Under the pieces are notes generated by a model that saw nothing but the letters and a program-made list of their open reading frames with translations, was not told the DNA's origin and did not search any database. Both the position numbers and the translations under genes were made by a program. Positions 1 to 9,877 of a stretch of 64,000 nucleotides of DNA are shown one piece after another. The stretch is from NCBI GenBank assembly GCA_965200955.1, contig OZ241742.1, positions 1,798,001 to 1,862,000 on the forward strand, written 5' to 3'. The stretch comes from Bin80 sp026708685 (lineage in GTDB: Bacteria > Bacteroidota > Rhodothermia > Rhodothermales > Bin80). Position 1 is the stretch's first letter, and every line of letters starts with the position of its first letter.

Positions 1-409
1 GTAGGGGAGTCCATCCCCACAGAGATCCATCGGGGCTTAATCGTTTTCCAAAGTCTCGATAGGTAAGAATCACCGGATTCAAGACGGTATCTTCGGTTGC
101 ACCAGAGAAAAACTGTGGCCATTTCACGCGCTCGCCGGGGACTTGCCCGGCCACCATAATGCCAACGCCATCAATGTGTCTTCCTCCGATCCCACGGGGC
201 CAGACTCCCCAGGGAAGGTCATTCCAGCGGGCCAGTTCTCCATGGTTGCGGAAGTTGGTTTCAATCAGATTCCCATCTAGAATTCCGCGAGCTATCAGGT
301 CTTCATCTCCTCTTAGATCCGAGGGAATATTTTGTCCAAAAGAAATCGAGGGTAGAAGAAGAAACAACCCCAGACCAAACAATAGCCCAAGAATGGATAC
401 TCTCTTCAT
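1..409 (-). CDS. Exported surface protein, C-terminus beyond window edge
   Basis: Reading the minus strand from an ATG at 409 gives an open frame running off the left edge (136 complete codons visible). The start MKRVSILGLLFGLGLFLLL is a clear signal peptide, probably cleaved after PSISFG. The mature part is rich in Trp, Gly and Asn, with stretches such as HIDGVGIMVAG and SLWGWTPL. This resembles large exported proteins of unknown function found beside TonB receptors in related bacteria (recalled, not checked). The ATG directly abuts the receptor stop codon at 410-412, so it is very likely the third gene of that operon and translationally coupled. No function can be assigned from the part seen. 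Confidence 0.8.
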   Translation of the reverse strand, partial: MKRVSILGLLFGLGLFLLLPSISFGQNIPSDLRGDEDLIARGILDGNLIETNFRNHGELARWNDLPWGVWPRGIGGRHIDGVGIMVAGQVPGERVKWPQFFSGATEDTVLNPVILTYRDFGKRLSPDGSLWGWTPL

Positions 410-3178
410 TTAGAAACGGTAATTGAGTCCTAGACTCACTTTACGGGGTGCACCAAAATTTTCTTGACGATAGAAAAATTCATCCAGACTATTGAGTCCT
501 CCGACTTGGGCACCCGTTCGGCGAAAGAGCTCCAATGTGACCGACTCGTCGGCGCGCCCCGTATCTTCGTAGACTCCGACTTCCTGAACCGTATCAAACA
601 GGTTTTGGGCCTGAAAGAACAGCTGTATGTTAGGACGAAGGCCAGGAATACGGTAATACATGCGTATATCCGTTCCAAAAATCATGGGTTTGGTAGCATT
701 GTTCTTTTTACCAGAGCGAATAAATTCTCGTACGGTTGTATACGGTGTACCACTTTGCAAGCGGTTAATCAGAGTAACAGAGAGGCCTTCAAAAGGCTCA
801 AACGTAATGGTATTGTTCAGTACATGTCGTCGATCCCAATCTAAACGTACGAGGGAAAGAATTTCGTCCAAGCCTGCCTGCTGACGACCGAAGGCTTCGC
901 CTGGACTGGATGAAGTTCCTTCAGCAAATTGTAACGTGTAGTCAAGCGTCCAACTCAATCGCCCACCAGGGCGTTGGAACAAAGAAAAGGTCATCCCACG
1001 AATCGTGCCATAATCACGATTGATCCATCGAATCACAAAGTCCCCCTGTGGGGTTCTTGAGATTTCCTGTCCAGTTAGATTACGAACATCTCTGGAATAG
1101 ACGGTGATTTCCATTCCAATACGGCTTGTAAAACCTTGTTGGAGTCCAATTTCAAAGGAAAGAGTTCGTTCGGGGTTGATGCCCGGGTTACCGAATGAAT
1201 TGGAGAGGGAGGCAGGATTGATTTCATATTCGGGATTGGTATACAGAAGCCCAAAGGAAGGAATCTGAAAGAAAAGGCCCGCAGAGAATCGCATCACGCC
1301 GGTTTCAGAAATCGGAAATGCCACCCCCAAACGAGGACTGAGTTGCATGTCAATTTTGGCAGGCTCACGATTGGATCGAGTACTACCTGGGTTCTCTGGA
1401 TCAGGGATTTCTTCAAGTTCGCCCTGTCCCCAAACGATAGGACTCAGATAATCTGGATCAAAGTAGTCAAAGCGTAAGCCAGCATTGACAATCAGTCCAG
1501 TAAATTCCATCTTATCCTGAATATAGGCGGAAAGCTCAACGGGCTGAGCATTGAGAGTATTATCAGAGAATTGGTCAGGAGACGGTTGTGGGAGATTGAA
1601 GGTACGGAACGAGCGTTCAATTCCAAAATCCCGATTATCCAAAGAATGCAATCGTGCTTGAACACCAACTTTGAAAAGATGAATCCGATTGAGTTGATGA
1701 GAATAATCTGCCACAATCGTATGGGTCGCCGTTAGCTGATCACTTTGAGATAGATCATTGCCGGCCACAGCAAATGCATTTGCTCCTTGCAAAAAGCCAA
1801 AATCACTACTCACATGGCGAAGATCAAAGGGAGATTCGTAGAGATAGACATCGGTTTTATCATGGAGGTAGCTGTACGATAAATTTGCAAATGAATTGCT
1901 GCTGGCTGTGAATCGAATTCCTAGTATATGAGTTTGATTGAAGAAATGAACGGTATTGATCCCGTCAGGGGTATATTTGCGAAAGTGACTGTACGGTTGA
2001 AAGGTTCCCGATTGAAGAAATGCATTGTAGTCCAACTTCAATCGACTGGTCAAAGAGAATCCAATGGAGGCATTGACAGAGATCCTGTCCGTGCGATTAC
2101 GAGGAACAAAGTCACCATTTCCAGACGAGGCAATGGTCCACGCACTCGGGGGGAGTCCAGTATTCAGGTTTTGAGATGAATCAGATGGAGCAAATAAATT
2201 TCGTCCTATAAAGTGTGAGTTATCTTGGAGGTAACGAACCGTTGTTTGAAACCCAAGGCGCTCTTTGATCAAGGGGCCGCCGAGAGATGCCTGCACATCA
2301 AACAGATTGGGTAGGGAAGATGCTTCGGTGTAGGAAACGGTATCGGCGGTAAAATCGGAGATTGAAAGCGATGCTCCAGGAGAGGATGTACGGTTAATAA
2401 ATTCTAACTCCCGAGTACTAGCGATTGCGCCCGCATAAGTTAAAAGAGATCCGCTCCATTGGTCGGGTACATCCTTCGTTACAATATTGACGACTCCACT
2501 CGTTGCTTGTCCATATTCTGCATTAAAGACACCACTGATGACCTCCAGACTTTGTACCATATTCTGTTCAATGTCAAAAGCAGCTTCCTTGCTAAACGCA
2601 TTGGTAATGGGAACGCCATTGACCAGATAGGTCACTTCACCGATTCGTCCTCCTCGAAAATGTCCATCAACGACACCAGCTTGTAGGTTGATAGCATCTT
2701 GAACATTGGTGACAGGTAATACCTCAAGTTGTTCAGCATCAATTACCGATGTTGTGGTTGTTCGGTCCATTTCAACGATAGGACGTTCGGCCACGACAAC
2801 GAGCTCTTCGCCCTCAATCAATTCTTCGCGCAATTCAAAGTTGACGGTTGAGGTTTGATCTTGAACCACACGAATATTCTGAATCGTCACAGTTGCAAAC
2901 CCAATAAAGGAAGCTTGCACACTGTACGTACTAGGGGGGACATTCAGGATATGATAGTAGCCCTCGGTATCGGTGACAGCACCAATGGATGTACCCTGAA
3001 GGACAACATTTACACCAGGCAATGGCAGATCAGTACCTGCTTCAATGACTCTGCCAGCGACTTTACCGGTCGGGCCGCTGGTGGGGGAGGCGTAGAGATT
3101 ACCTACCCCACCAAGGCAAAGCATGAAAAGGATGAAAGCCAATCCAAGATGCTTATTGCGTCCCGATGGAATCCGCAT
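410..3178 (-). CDS. TonB-dependent outer-membrane receptor
   Basis: The 922-aa product has a signal peptide ending near LYASP. A carboxypeptidase-regulatory-like domain follows (about residues 38-115; motifs GKVAGRVIE, LPLPGVNVVLQGT, DTEGYYHI). Next is a plug (about 125-235; VLPVTNVQDAINLQAGVV, GVFNAEYGQATSGVVNIVT) and a long beta-barrel ending in an aromatic residue (LGLNYRF). This is the standard layout of TonB receptors that import large substrates such as glycans, peptides or siderophores across the outer membrane. Its ATG overlaps the stop of the upstream gene (TAATG at 3176-3180) and its stop abuts the next ATG. The neighbouring glycan-binding-like exported protein makes an oligosaccharide or polymer substrate plausible (inference). 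No SusD-like lipoprotein is visible in the window. Confidence 0.95.
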   Translation of the reverse strand: MRIPSGRNKHLGLAFILFMLCLGGVGNLYASPTSGPTGKVAGRVIEAGTDLPLPGVNVVLQGTSIGAVTDTEGYYHILNVPPSTYSVQASFIGFATVTIQNIRVVQDQTSTVNFELREELIEGEELVVVAERPIVEMDRTTTTSVIDAEQLEVLPVTNVQDAINLQAGVVDGHFRGGRIGEVTYLVNGVPITNAFSKEAAFDIEQNMVQSLEVISGVFNAEYGQATSGVVNIVTKDVPDQWSGSLLTYAGAIASTRELEFINRTSSPGASLSISDFTADTVSYTEASSLPNLFDVQASLGGPLIKERLGFQTTVRYLQDNSHFIGRNLFAPSDSSQNLNTGLPPSAWTIASSGNGDFVPRNRTDRISVNASIGFSLTSRLKLDYNAFLQSGTFQPYSHFRKYTPDGINTVHFFNQTHILGIRFTASSNSFANLSYSYLHDKTDVYLYESPFDLRHVSSDFGFLQGANAFAVAGNDLSQSDQLTATHTIVADYSHQLNRIHLFKVGVQARLHSLDNRDFGIERSFRTFNLPQPSPDQFSDNTLNAQPVELSAYIQDKMEFTGLIVNAGLRFDYFDPDYLSPIVWGQGELEEIPDPENPGSTRSNREPAKIDMQLSPRLGVAFPISETGVMRFSAGLFFQIPSFGLLYTNPEYEINPASLSNSFGNPGINPERTLSFEIGLQQGFTSRIGMEITVYSRDVRNLTGQEISRTPQGDFVIRWINRDYGTIRGMTFSLFQRPGGRLSWTLDYTLQFAEGTSSSPGEAFGRQQAGLDEILSLVRLDWDRRHVLNNTITFEPFEGLSVTLINRLQSGTPYTTVREFIRSGKKNNATKPMIFGTDIRMYYRIPGLRPNIQLFFQAQNLFDTVQEVGVYEDTGRADESVTLELFRRTGAQVGGLNSLDEFFYRQENFGAPRKVSLGLNYRF

Positions 3179-5748
3179 TATTTAACCAGTAGCATGCGGC
3201 GAGTCAAGAGCACGGATGACTCCGATTCAAGGGTATAAAGGTAGACACCAGATGCCAATCCTGATGCGTCAAACTGAACCGAGTGGACACCAGCGGATTG
3301 GAGTTGCTGATCCAAGAGAGTAGAAACCGTTCGCCCAACCGAGTCAAAGATGCGTAATGATACGGTTTCAGAAGCGGGAAGAGCAAAGGTGATGACCGTT
3401 GATGGGTTGAATGGATTCGGATAGTTGTGATAGAGCGTTACTTCATCGGGAAGTTCGATTCCATCTTCAGTATTTGTCTGAGTGACATCAGATACATTCA
3501 CCGTAATGAGATAGGTCATTTCATCATAATCGGAATCATCACTCTTACTGGAGTGGGTCAGCATGACGGTTTCATCATCTCCATCGCCATCCACCATAGA
3601 AGTGACCATCACCATTTGAGCCGTGTTCCAGTTTTCAGAAGTAAACGTCATCCCGGTAAAGTCTGTACTTGCATCGCCATCATTATCAAGGACTAAGCTG
3701 GTTCCAGCCTGTCCAGAAATCGTAATTGAGACATCCGAGGTAGGTTGGGTGAGGAGCTTTAGATAATAGGTCTGTGTTGCCCCTTCAGCCACATCTAACG
3801 ATGTAATAGCTGTACCATCAGCAGTGGCTGACAACTGTAGACCAGCAGGTGTTTCAGGAGCTCCAACATCTTTACCTACCAGAGCGACTGCAGGCCATTG
3901 TGCGGGTGTGTTCCACCACTGGCCATCAGCATTACCCTTAATGGACCATTGAATTTGAGCATCACGGTTCCCACCGTCTCCGTCATTCAACACGAAGTTG
4001 AAGGGGAAGTAGCCAATTTCATCGCCAGTTGGATACTCAATTTGAGCATCATTAGAATCCGTGAGTTGGATTTGGTCTAGCGGGATTACAGAAAGGATTT
4101 TATAGCCGAGTACTTGGTTTCCATCCAAGAGTTGATCATAGATTGATTCGCTTCCCTGAGGAACAGCGTCGATACTCCAACCAGTAAACGCAACAGCATC
4201 GGTTCCACCTTTCGTTCCATCTCCCTGTCCCATTACTCTAAACTGATAGTCTGCAAATTCTCCACGCAATATATCCTGATGGGGTGATCCAGTGAAAACC
4301 CCACCGCCTTCTACATCACGTACATCGTAATTGCCCCAACCAAATTCAATACTATCATGTTGCCAGCCGTTAGCAGGGTTTTCACCAGCTGCTTGTAATG
4401 AAATTTGATCATCAGTAACCTCAACATAAAGATAGAGAAGCGGTGGATCAGCACCGTATCCAGCCCAAAGTCTTCCACTTAAGTCATCATCTCCATCAGG
4501 TAGACCAGCATCCCCTTGCTTAAAGTGTTTCGTGTTCAATTCAAAGGGCTTGTAGCCTTCAGGAAATCCATTCGCTACATCCTCAAAAGAATCGTCGAAA
4601 AGCAGATCTTCAAGATGAGTTTCTTGATCTCCAGTAAGTTCAGCGATATAAGGCTGGACGGGAAGATTTTCATTTTCGACAGTACTTTTACTCATAGAGA
4701 TATCATCATTTTCAACACCAGCGTTGCTGATTGTTGTCACAGCATAGTACAGGGTTAAGGGGGCAAGGCTTGCATGTGGAACTTCGATTTTGTGACCAAT
4801 GGATGTAGCATCCTTACCCAGTGTTGCCACCAATGCAACACCTGGATCCGATACATCCATGAACTCTTCAAGGCTGTAATAGACCTTATAGCCACCAGCA
4901 TCTGTGATGGATGCCCATGAGATCGTGTTGCTATCAGCAGATGCGACAGCAGTCACTCCCATCGCCGGACTTGCAGGTGCGTTTTGATCAGAAAGATCCA
5001 AATTGGGAGCCCCAATATAGACATCATCTAGGTAGATGACACCTCCGCCTTGATTATTATCAAAGTGAACCCCAATATTTTGCACATTTGTCCATTCAAA
5101 TTCTTCCCATAAATCAGGATTGTGCGTTGTATTTGGCCCCATTCGATCATCAATTCCGACACCAAACCCACCTGATGACCAAGCACCAGCGTAGATCCAC
5201 AAGCTATCTAACCCATCAATATCTCCAGATTTTTTAGCATCTTCAAGTTCTTTGTATGTTGGAGGGGGAAGAGGAGCAGAAATATCATGCCACTGACCAT
5301 TACGTAAACTATCTGGGATATTCCATACAAGCCTGAAGGGAAGATCGGCTGAGCCATCCATCTCGCCACTACCATCAGTCTTGTCCTCAAACATCAGATG
5401 AACTCTACCCTTGCCAGCATTATCAGGATGAACCCATATTCGTGCATTAAGGACATCACCATCCATTCGATTTTTGGTCAAGTCCGCACCAACAGCCGCA
5501 TCAGATGAGAAGTGAAAAGGATAGAATGGAAAACCATCAGCCCAATTGTATTGAAGAACCTTATTGGTTGGATCGGTTGGATCATCAACTACAGAAATTC
5601 TTGTGTCATAGGATGGAATTTCAGTGTTAATTCCGTCGACAAAGAAGATAAAGTCATCTGGGAATGGCTCCCCCGCCTGTCCATAAACAGTCGCATTGTT
5701 TGCAAGCATCAGCATTGCAACAAGAAAAAGAGTCAGTATTTGTTTCAT
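3178..5748 (-). CDS. T9SS-secreted multidomain protein with CBM9-like domain
   Basis: The 856-aa product has a signal peptide (MKQILTLFLVAMLMLANN, cleaved near VYGQA). A beta-rich N-terminal domain (about 25-255) and a fibronectin-type-III-like module (about 260-350) follow. About residues 370-640 resemble CBM9/DOMON sugar-binding domains (LYLYVEVTDDQ, GWQHDSIEFGWGNYD). A Calx-beta-like module covers about 640-770. The last ~75 residues are a type A T9SS sorting domain (LYHNYPNPFNPSTVITFALP, VYLYTLES, final LLVK), so the protein should cross the outer membrane and be surface-attached or released. It is first in a tight operon with the TonB receptor, which suggests binding or capture of a polymer before uptake (inference). 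No glycosidase catalytic motif was recognised. Confidence 0.88.
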   Translation of the reverse strand: MKQILTLFLVAMLMLANNATVYGQAGEPFPDDFIFFVDGINTEIPSYDTRISVVDDPTDPTNKVLQYNWADGFPFYPFHFSSDAAVGADLTKNRMDGDVLNARIWVHPDNAGKGRVHLMFEDKTDGSGEMDGSADLPFRLVWNIPDSLRNGQWHDISAPLPPPTYKELEDAKKSGDIDGLDSLWIYAGAWSSGGFGVGIDDRMGPNTTHNPDLWEEFEWTNVQNIGVHFDNNQGGGVIYLDDVYIGAPNLDLSDQNAPASPAMGVTAVASADSNTISWASITDAGGYKVYYSLEEFMDVSDPGVALVATLGKDATSIGHKIEVPHASLAPLTLYYAVTTISNAGVENDDISMSKSTVENENLPVQPYIAELTGDQETHLEDLLFDDSFEDVANGFPEGYKPFELNTKHFKQGDAGLPDGDDDLSGRLWAGYGADPPLLYLYVEVTDDQISLQAAGENPANGWQHDSIEFGWGNYDVRDVEGGGVFTGSPHQDILRGEFADYQFRVMGQGDGTKGGTDAVAFTGWSIDAVPQGSESIYDQLLDGNQVLGYKILSVIPLDQIQLTDSNDAQIEYPTGDEIGYFPFNFVLNDGDGGNRDAQIQWSIKGNADGQWWNTPAQWPAVALVGKDVGAPETPAGLQLSATADGTAITSLDVAEGATQTYYLKLLTQPTSDVSITISGQAGTSLVLDNDGDASTDFTGMTFTSENWNTAQMVMVTSMVDGDGDDETVMLTHSSKSDDSDYDEMTYLITVNVSDVTQTNTEDGIELPDEVTLYHNYPNPFNPSTVITFALPASETVSLRIFDSVGRTVSTLLDQQLQSAGVHSVQFDASGLASGVYLYTLESESSVLLTRRMLLVK

Positions 5749-6072
5749 GGATGAAATAGAGTTAATGTTAAAATAGCTGAAATCCTCACATGGCGTACAA
5801 TGGAGACTTCACTGATGACAATCTAATGTAGGAAGACCAAGAAAAAACTGTGAAATTCTTCCAAAAACTCATTATTAATCGCCCATCCTTGTAAATATAC
5901 GAAATTTTTGAAAGCCTTTTCATAAATCTGAATTTTACCAGAACTTTCTCTGGCATTTTCTCGTAATGGTATGAGATACTATCATGTTAATCCAAATGAA
6001 TTGGAACACATTTTGATGAAATATATTGATGTACTGATGTGCTTCATTCCCAAGGTCTAACACTTTTAATAG
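5749..6072. other. Intergenic leader upstream of the TonB operon
   Basis: AT-rich stretch with no supported gene. It must hold the promoter for the minus-strand operon beginning at 5748. I did not find a convincing Bacteroidota-type TAnnTTTG box at a suitable distance, so none is called. Confidence 0.5.
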
Positions 6073-6346
6073 ATGTTACAAATTGTCAAAGTAGAAAACA
6101 TGGAAAAAACTCATTCTTGACGATAAGTTGGATGTAATCTATTTTGATTCTCTTAAATCTGTGAAATGGCTTTCAACCGATAAGGTCATTGTTAGAGAGA
6201 AGAAAGATATGGATTCTTGGACAGTATATACCAATACAGTGTATCCATACACGACCATCATTGAGATGTTGACTCTGGCAAAATGGTTGGTGCGAAGAGA
6301 GCTGATTAGCCCAATCCTCTTTATGTTCACATCATTTAGTGAATAA
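6073..6346 (+). pseudogene. Decayed copy of the 82-aa gene at 8252-8500
   Basis: The DNA from the ATG at 6073 closely follows the intact gene at 8252, with long identical runs around GTTAGAGAGAAGAAAGATAT and the encoded REKKDMDSWTVYTNTVYPYT. The homopolymer after GG has six A here against seven in the intact copy, which shifts the frame after about 12 codons. A second lost base near 6264 (ATTGAGATG against ATTGAGCATG) shifts it again. The reading frame therefore cannot give the full protein. A matching FRG-like remnant follows directly, as in the second copy, so the gene was duplicated as part of a two-gene module. Confidence 0.8.
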
Positions 6347-6455
6347 TGGAAGAGAAGAATATTCAGAGTATGATGCACTCTGGACTGAATTGGGCACTCT
6401 TCATAAAAAATCAAATTCCGACCTTGGATTCATTTACAGCGGATATTCAGATGTT
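6346..6455 (+). pseudogene. Fragment of an FRG-domain gene, first copy
   Basis: Matches the first ~110 bases of the FRG gene at 8621: both contain GAAGAGAAGAAT, GCACTCTGGACTGA and a run encoding HKKSNS followed by a Y(R/S)G motif. Small indels break the frame (one base is missing before GCACTCTGG), and the homology stops near 6455. It lies just after the decayed copy of the 82-aa gene, repeating the intact arrangement 2.2 kb further on. Only the N-terminal part survives. Confidence 0.65.
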
Positions 6456-6619
6456 TAATGAGATTTTCTACTATCGTTATTTTGGTCTAATTCTTCAGAG
6501 TAGACATTCCATTTGAATGGAAAACTACAGCAGTTTTCTTCCATCATCTTATGATAAGATTGAATATATTGATCCTTAATTCATAATCCTTCTCTATCAC
6601 TTCAAAATTTATTGGTCAT

Positions 6620-7078
6620 ATGATTTCAGTATTAGATGTAGCGGCATATATTCTTAAGAAAAAAGAAAAAATATCCGCATGGAAACTCCAAAAACTGGTT
6701 TACTATTGTCAAGCATGGTCACTCGTATGGGATGAAGAGCCCATGTTTGAAGAAGAAATCCATGCATGGATCAATGGTCCAGTTTCTCCAGATTTGTACG
6801 AAAAACATTGAGGTATTTACTCCATAAAACAAATTTCTGGTGGCAATCCAGATAATTTGAGAAGGACCCAAAAAGAATCTGTTGATGCAGTTCTTAACTT
6901 CTACGGAGATAAGTCACCTCAATGGCTCAGTAGCCTGATACATATGGAAAGTCCATGGAAGTAGCCAGAACAGGACTTTAACCAAGAGTGCGAGGAGCAA
7001 GTGAGATTACATTAGAATCTATGTCTGAATATTATGAAACTATCCCACCGAGATCTGAGACTCAATTGAATGGATAAA
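6620..7078 (+). pseudogene. Panacea-domain (DUF4065) antitoxin-like gene, broken
   Basis: The frame from ATG 6620 encodes KLQKLVYYCQAWSL, FEEEIHAWINGPVSPDLY, and after an in-frame TGA at 6809-6811 continues as DNLRRTQKESVDAVL, PQWLSSLIHMESPWK. It then hits a TAG and needs a frame change to read PRVRGASEITLESMSEYYE. This order of motifs is typical of Panacea/DUF4065 proteins (phage GepA-like), known as antitoxin domains paired with many toxin types. With a nonsense codon and a frameshift it cannot be functional as written. No intact toxin partner is next to it; the neighbours are FRG-domain remnants. Confidence 0.8.
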
Positions 7079-7089
7079 TTCCCTTGTAC

Positions 7090-7510
7090 CAGCGGAAATC
7101 TACATTCTGAGAGCTGGATCAATTCTCAGGTAACTGATATTGAGCTTAAATCAAGCAAAGACATGTTTCAATGGTTTCTGACAATGGCAGGTTTCTCTGG
7201 AAAATGGGGGTTTGATACAAAGGTGTATAGAGGTGAATAGTGTAAGAATGTACTTCCAAAACTCTTGAGTTTTGAATCACTTACTTGGGGGCAACTATCC
7301 TCACAGCACAAAGGAAGAGGGACTGGTACAAAGCATCACTTCGTACCAGTAGAAAATCTCATCAAAACGGCCAAGAAACGTTTGAGAAGAGATCTTCAAT
7401 ATGAAGATTTGGATGTAAATTTTTCACTCAGGCTGACAGGTAAAATAAGAATTTATGGGATCGTAATAACGAGAGTTCTGCATCTTATTTGGTATGATCT
7501 AAAACTATAA
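7090..7510 (+). pseudogene. Probable further FRG-domain gene remnant
   Basis: Reading through stops gives SSKDMFQWFLTMAG, then WGFDTKVYRGE, a TAG, then KNVLPKLLSFESLTW. The VYRG(E/Q)...LPKLL arrangement is like the conserved start of FRG domains (W..YRGQ....LLPSL). Downstream is an open stretch (7265-7507) ending in LHLIWYDLKL without recognisable domain features. It is not a copy of the FRG genes at 6346 and 8621, so it would be a different family member lying just after the Panacea remnant. The call rests on a short motif only. Confidence 0.4.
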
Positions 7511-8251
7511 ATTTTTCCAGTCAGAAATTGAAATAATATTAAGATTATCACATTGGTACTCATGTTAATATTGTTACTTTTCTCATAACAGGGTTTGATT
7601 TTAAGTATATGGAACATGAACTATAATGATGAAATTTTGATAGAGTTAACGATTAGGTGAGTGGTCATCAATCCACGGAAAACCTCAATGCCTCATTTTT
7701 TCTACACATCAATTTCCGCAATGAATCAATTCAGTAGATTTGATCATTATAAAATTGGTTACATGCATGTCAAGTTGAAATGAAAATGGTTATGCTACTC
7801 TAACTATCAAATTCTCAAGTGATTACTCATGTCGGTGTCCTTATTATTCAGTCTATCAAGTACTACCATAATACTTCTCCCAGCCTTGGTCTCATCACTC
7901 ATTTCATTAGAACTGGACAGCCAATGTGCTCAGAGTCATGCGTGATGTATAGCACTTTAATTCCGTATCGTCATCCTAACTGATTGTGCCAATTTTTCTT
8001 CACCATTGAAACGAGATAATACAGCAGTTCAATGGATAGTTTTCTTAAATTCTGATAATGTCAAGCTGTTGGAAAACCTCCCCTCAATTCTAAAAAATGC
8101 TTCAAAGGTGATCCAAGTCAATATTTCTACTAAAGTGCAGAGGTTATGAAAATGCCTCATGTGTGTAATTTATTCTTGCCGAAGCTATACGGAACATTTA
8201 ATTATCAAATTTCGTACTTACGAATCCACACACGAACTCATCATTCTTGAG
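7511..8251. other. AT-rich stretch without a recognisable gene
   Basis: No open frame with recognisable composition or motif on either strand. The upstream end of the frame that contains the 82-aa gene begins here (8159), but those codons precede the homologous region shared with the first copy and are not thought to be translated. It may hold further unrecognisable remnants of the decayed island. Confidence 0.4.
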
Positions 8252-8500
8252 ATGGAGTTACAAATTGCCAAAGTAGAAAACTTAGGAAAAAAACTCATTC
8301 TTGATGATACATCAGAATGGGAAATCATTTATTTTGATTCTCTTAAATCAGTGACATGGCTTCCAAGTCAGAAGGTCATTGTTAGAGAGAAGAAAGATAT
8401 GGATTCTTGGACGGTGTATACCAATACAGTGTATCCTTATACAACCATCATTGAGCATGTTGACTCTGGCAAGATGGTTGGAGCTATGAGAGTCAACTGA
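8252..8500 (+). CDS. Intact 82-aa protein upstream of FRG-domain gene
   Basis: The ATG at 8252 was chosen because homology with the decayed copy begins there. The product starts MELQIAKVENLGKKLIL and contains EIIYFDSLKSVTWL and REKKDMDSWTVYTN, ending in EHVDSGKMVGAMRVN. It has no signal peptide, no membrane segment and is predicted to be a compact beta-rich soluble protein. I do not recognise the family. Both copies in this window lie just before an FRG-domain gene, suggesting a two-gene module with this as the small partner (possible antitoxin, immunity or regulatory protein; inference). Its FRG partner is broken, so this gene is an orphan as the sequence stands. Confidence 0.6.
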   Translation: MELQIAKVENLGKKLILDDTSEWEIIYFDSLKSVTWLPSQKVIVREKKDMDSWTVYTNTVYPYTTIIEHVDSGKMVGAMRVN

Positions 8501-8620
8501 ATTTTTTGTTTGCCTTATTGAGTTGATTAGAGACATCAGGAATGATCAATTTCTATAGAAATTTCGTTCTGAGGCCCTCATAGCACATTATAAATCTGAT
8601 TGATAGGTCTGCAAACACCT

Positions 8621-9595
8621 ATGGTGATAATTGAAGAGAAGAATGTTCAGACTGCTGAGGCACTCTGGACTGAGTTAGGTGCCTTGCATAAAAAATCCAA
8701 TTCTGAATCAGAATTGATTTATAGGGGACATTCAAATACAGAATGGGACATCTTGCCATCTTTATTCAGGCCCCAGTCAATAGAGCAATTATTACTTTTA
8801 ATTGGAGATAAGTGGAGAGTAGAGCAATTGACTTGGCTTGAATTCACTACTCTACGTAATTTTATCTATCGTTGTGATGATGCTGGAAGTATTATCCCTA
8901 CCGACTCTGTTAGTTTTCGTAAGTCCAACTTAATGGATGAGAGTTTTAGTAAGTATCTCACCCATGTACAAAACTGGCCAAATGAAGAACTGATTGACTC
9001 CTTGGCAGTGGCTCAACTTCACGGATTACCGACAAGATTGCTAGATTGGACGACCAACCCTTGTGTAGCAGCTTATTTTGCAACTAGAGGCTTTTGCAAT
9101 ACCTACATATTTTCGTAGAAATATTGCCCTGTAGCACTTGAGACGCATTTTCTATAGTTGACCAAGAGGTTTTGCAAACGGCTCACTAGTTAGGTATTAA
9201 ATTACTCAAAGTGGTACAGTGGACATAAAATAGATATCCTCATACTTACAAAGGGGCCGCTTCTCAATCAGTCTTGTGGACCAGTAAGGATCGTAAGAGT
9301 TGGAGGTTCAGTGTCTAAAAACGTAGTTGCTCAGCAGGGGCTTTTCACGATACACCCAATCCTTGAAGAACGAGGTGAATTCGTGGAAATCATGAGTTTA
9401 GAGAACTACCTGCCTGCCCAACACTCAATTCTTAAATTAACTCTGCCAGTTGAAGAGAGTCTTGAACTGTATGAGTTATGTGTTCAGTTTGGATTCAACG
9501 CTGCCAGATTATTTCCCACTGCCGATGGAGCCAGTCGGGCGGTTACTGAACATCAATCGTATTATACCACTAGGATTCGCATGCTGAAGGATTGA
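8621..9595 (+). pseudogene. FRG-domain protein gene, interrupted
   Basis: From ATG 8621 the frame encodes LIYRGHSNTEWDILPSLFRP (the FRG signature) and VAQLHGLPTRLLDWTTNPCV, followed by AAYFATRGF, both conserved FRG-family blocks. A TAG at 9116-9118 ends it at about 165 aa. The expected C-terminal block resumes in a new frame at about 9270-9595 (SKNVVAQQGLFTIHP, ENYLPAQHSILKLTLP). The ~150 bases between contain several stops. FRG proteins occur in phage, prophage and defence contexts; their biochemistry is poorly known. The full gene would have been about 320 aa. The first half alone lacks the conserved R..AQ.G.F block, so a truncated product is unlikely to work. Confidence 0.85.
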
Positions 9596-9877
9596 ATCAA
9601 TATACATGGAATGCAATGAAAAAACACCAACATGTGGAGGATTATGTAGCATCAAACTTCTTCAACAGTACTGAAAATATATTCCATTTCGTTTCTATTT
9701 TGCATTCTCACACTCACCAGACTATTCTCAATCTTCTCAAAACTACAACCAATATTAGGTTTGATTTTATGTGGTACCTCATTGAATAGGAATTGACATA
9801 TTTGAGCAGAGCAATGATCATCATGTCATGAGGAGATTTTCTGAAGTTCGGATGATTCATTTTACAAGATAGGGTAA
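9596..9877. other. Gap after the FRG remnant
   Basis: AT-rich and without a supported gene. A 65-codon open frame (9592-9789, plus) overlaps the FRG stop codon but has no recognisable motif or start context, so it is not called. Confidence 0.4.

Noticed and set aside
9592..9789. 65-codon ORF after the FRG remnant
   Set aside because: Overlaps the FRG stop codon, AT-rich, no family features.
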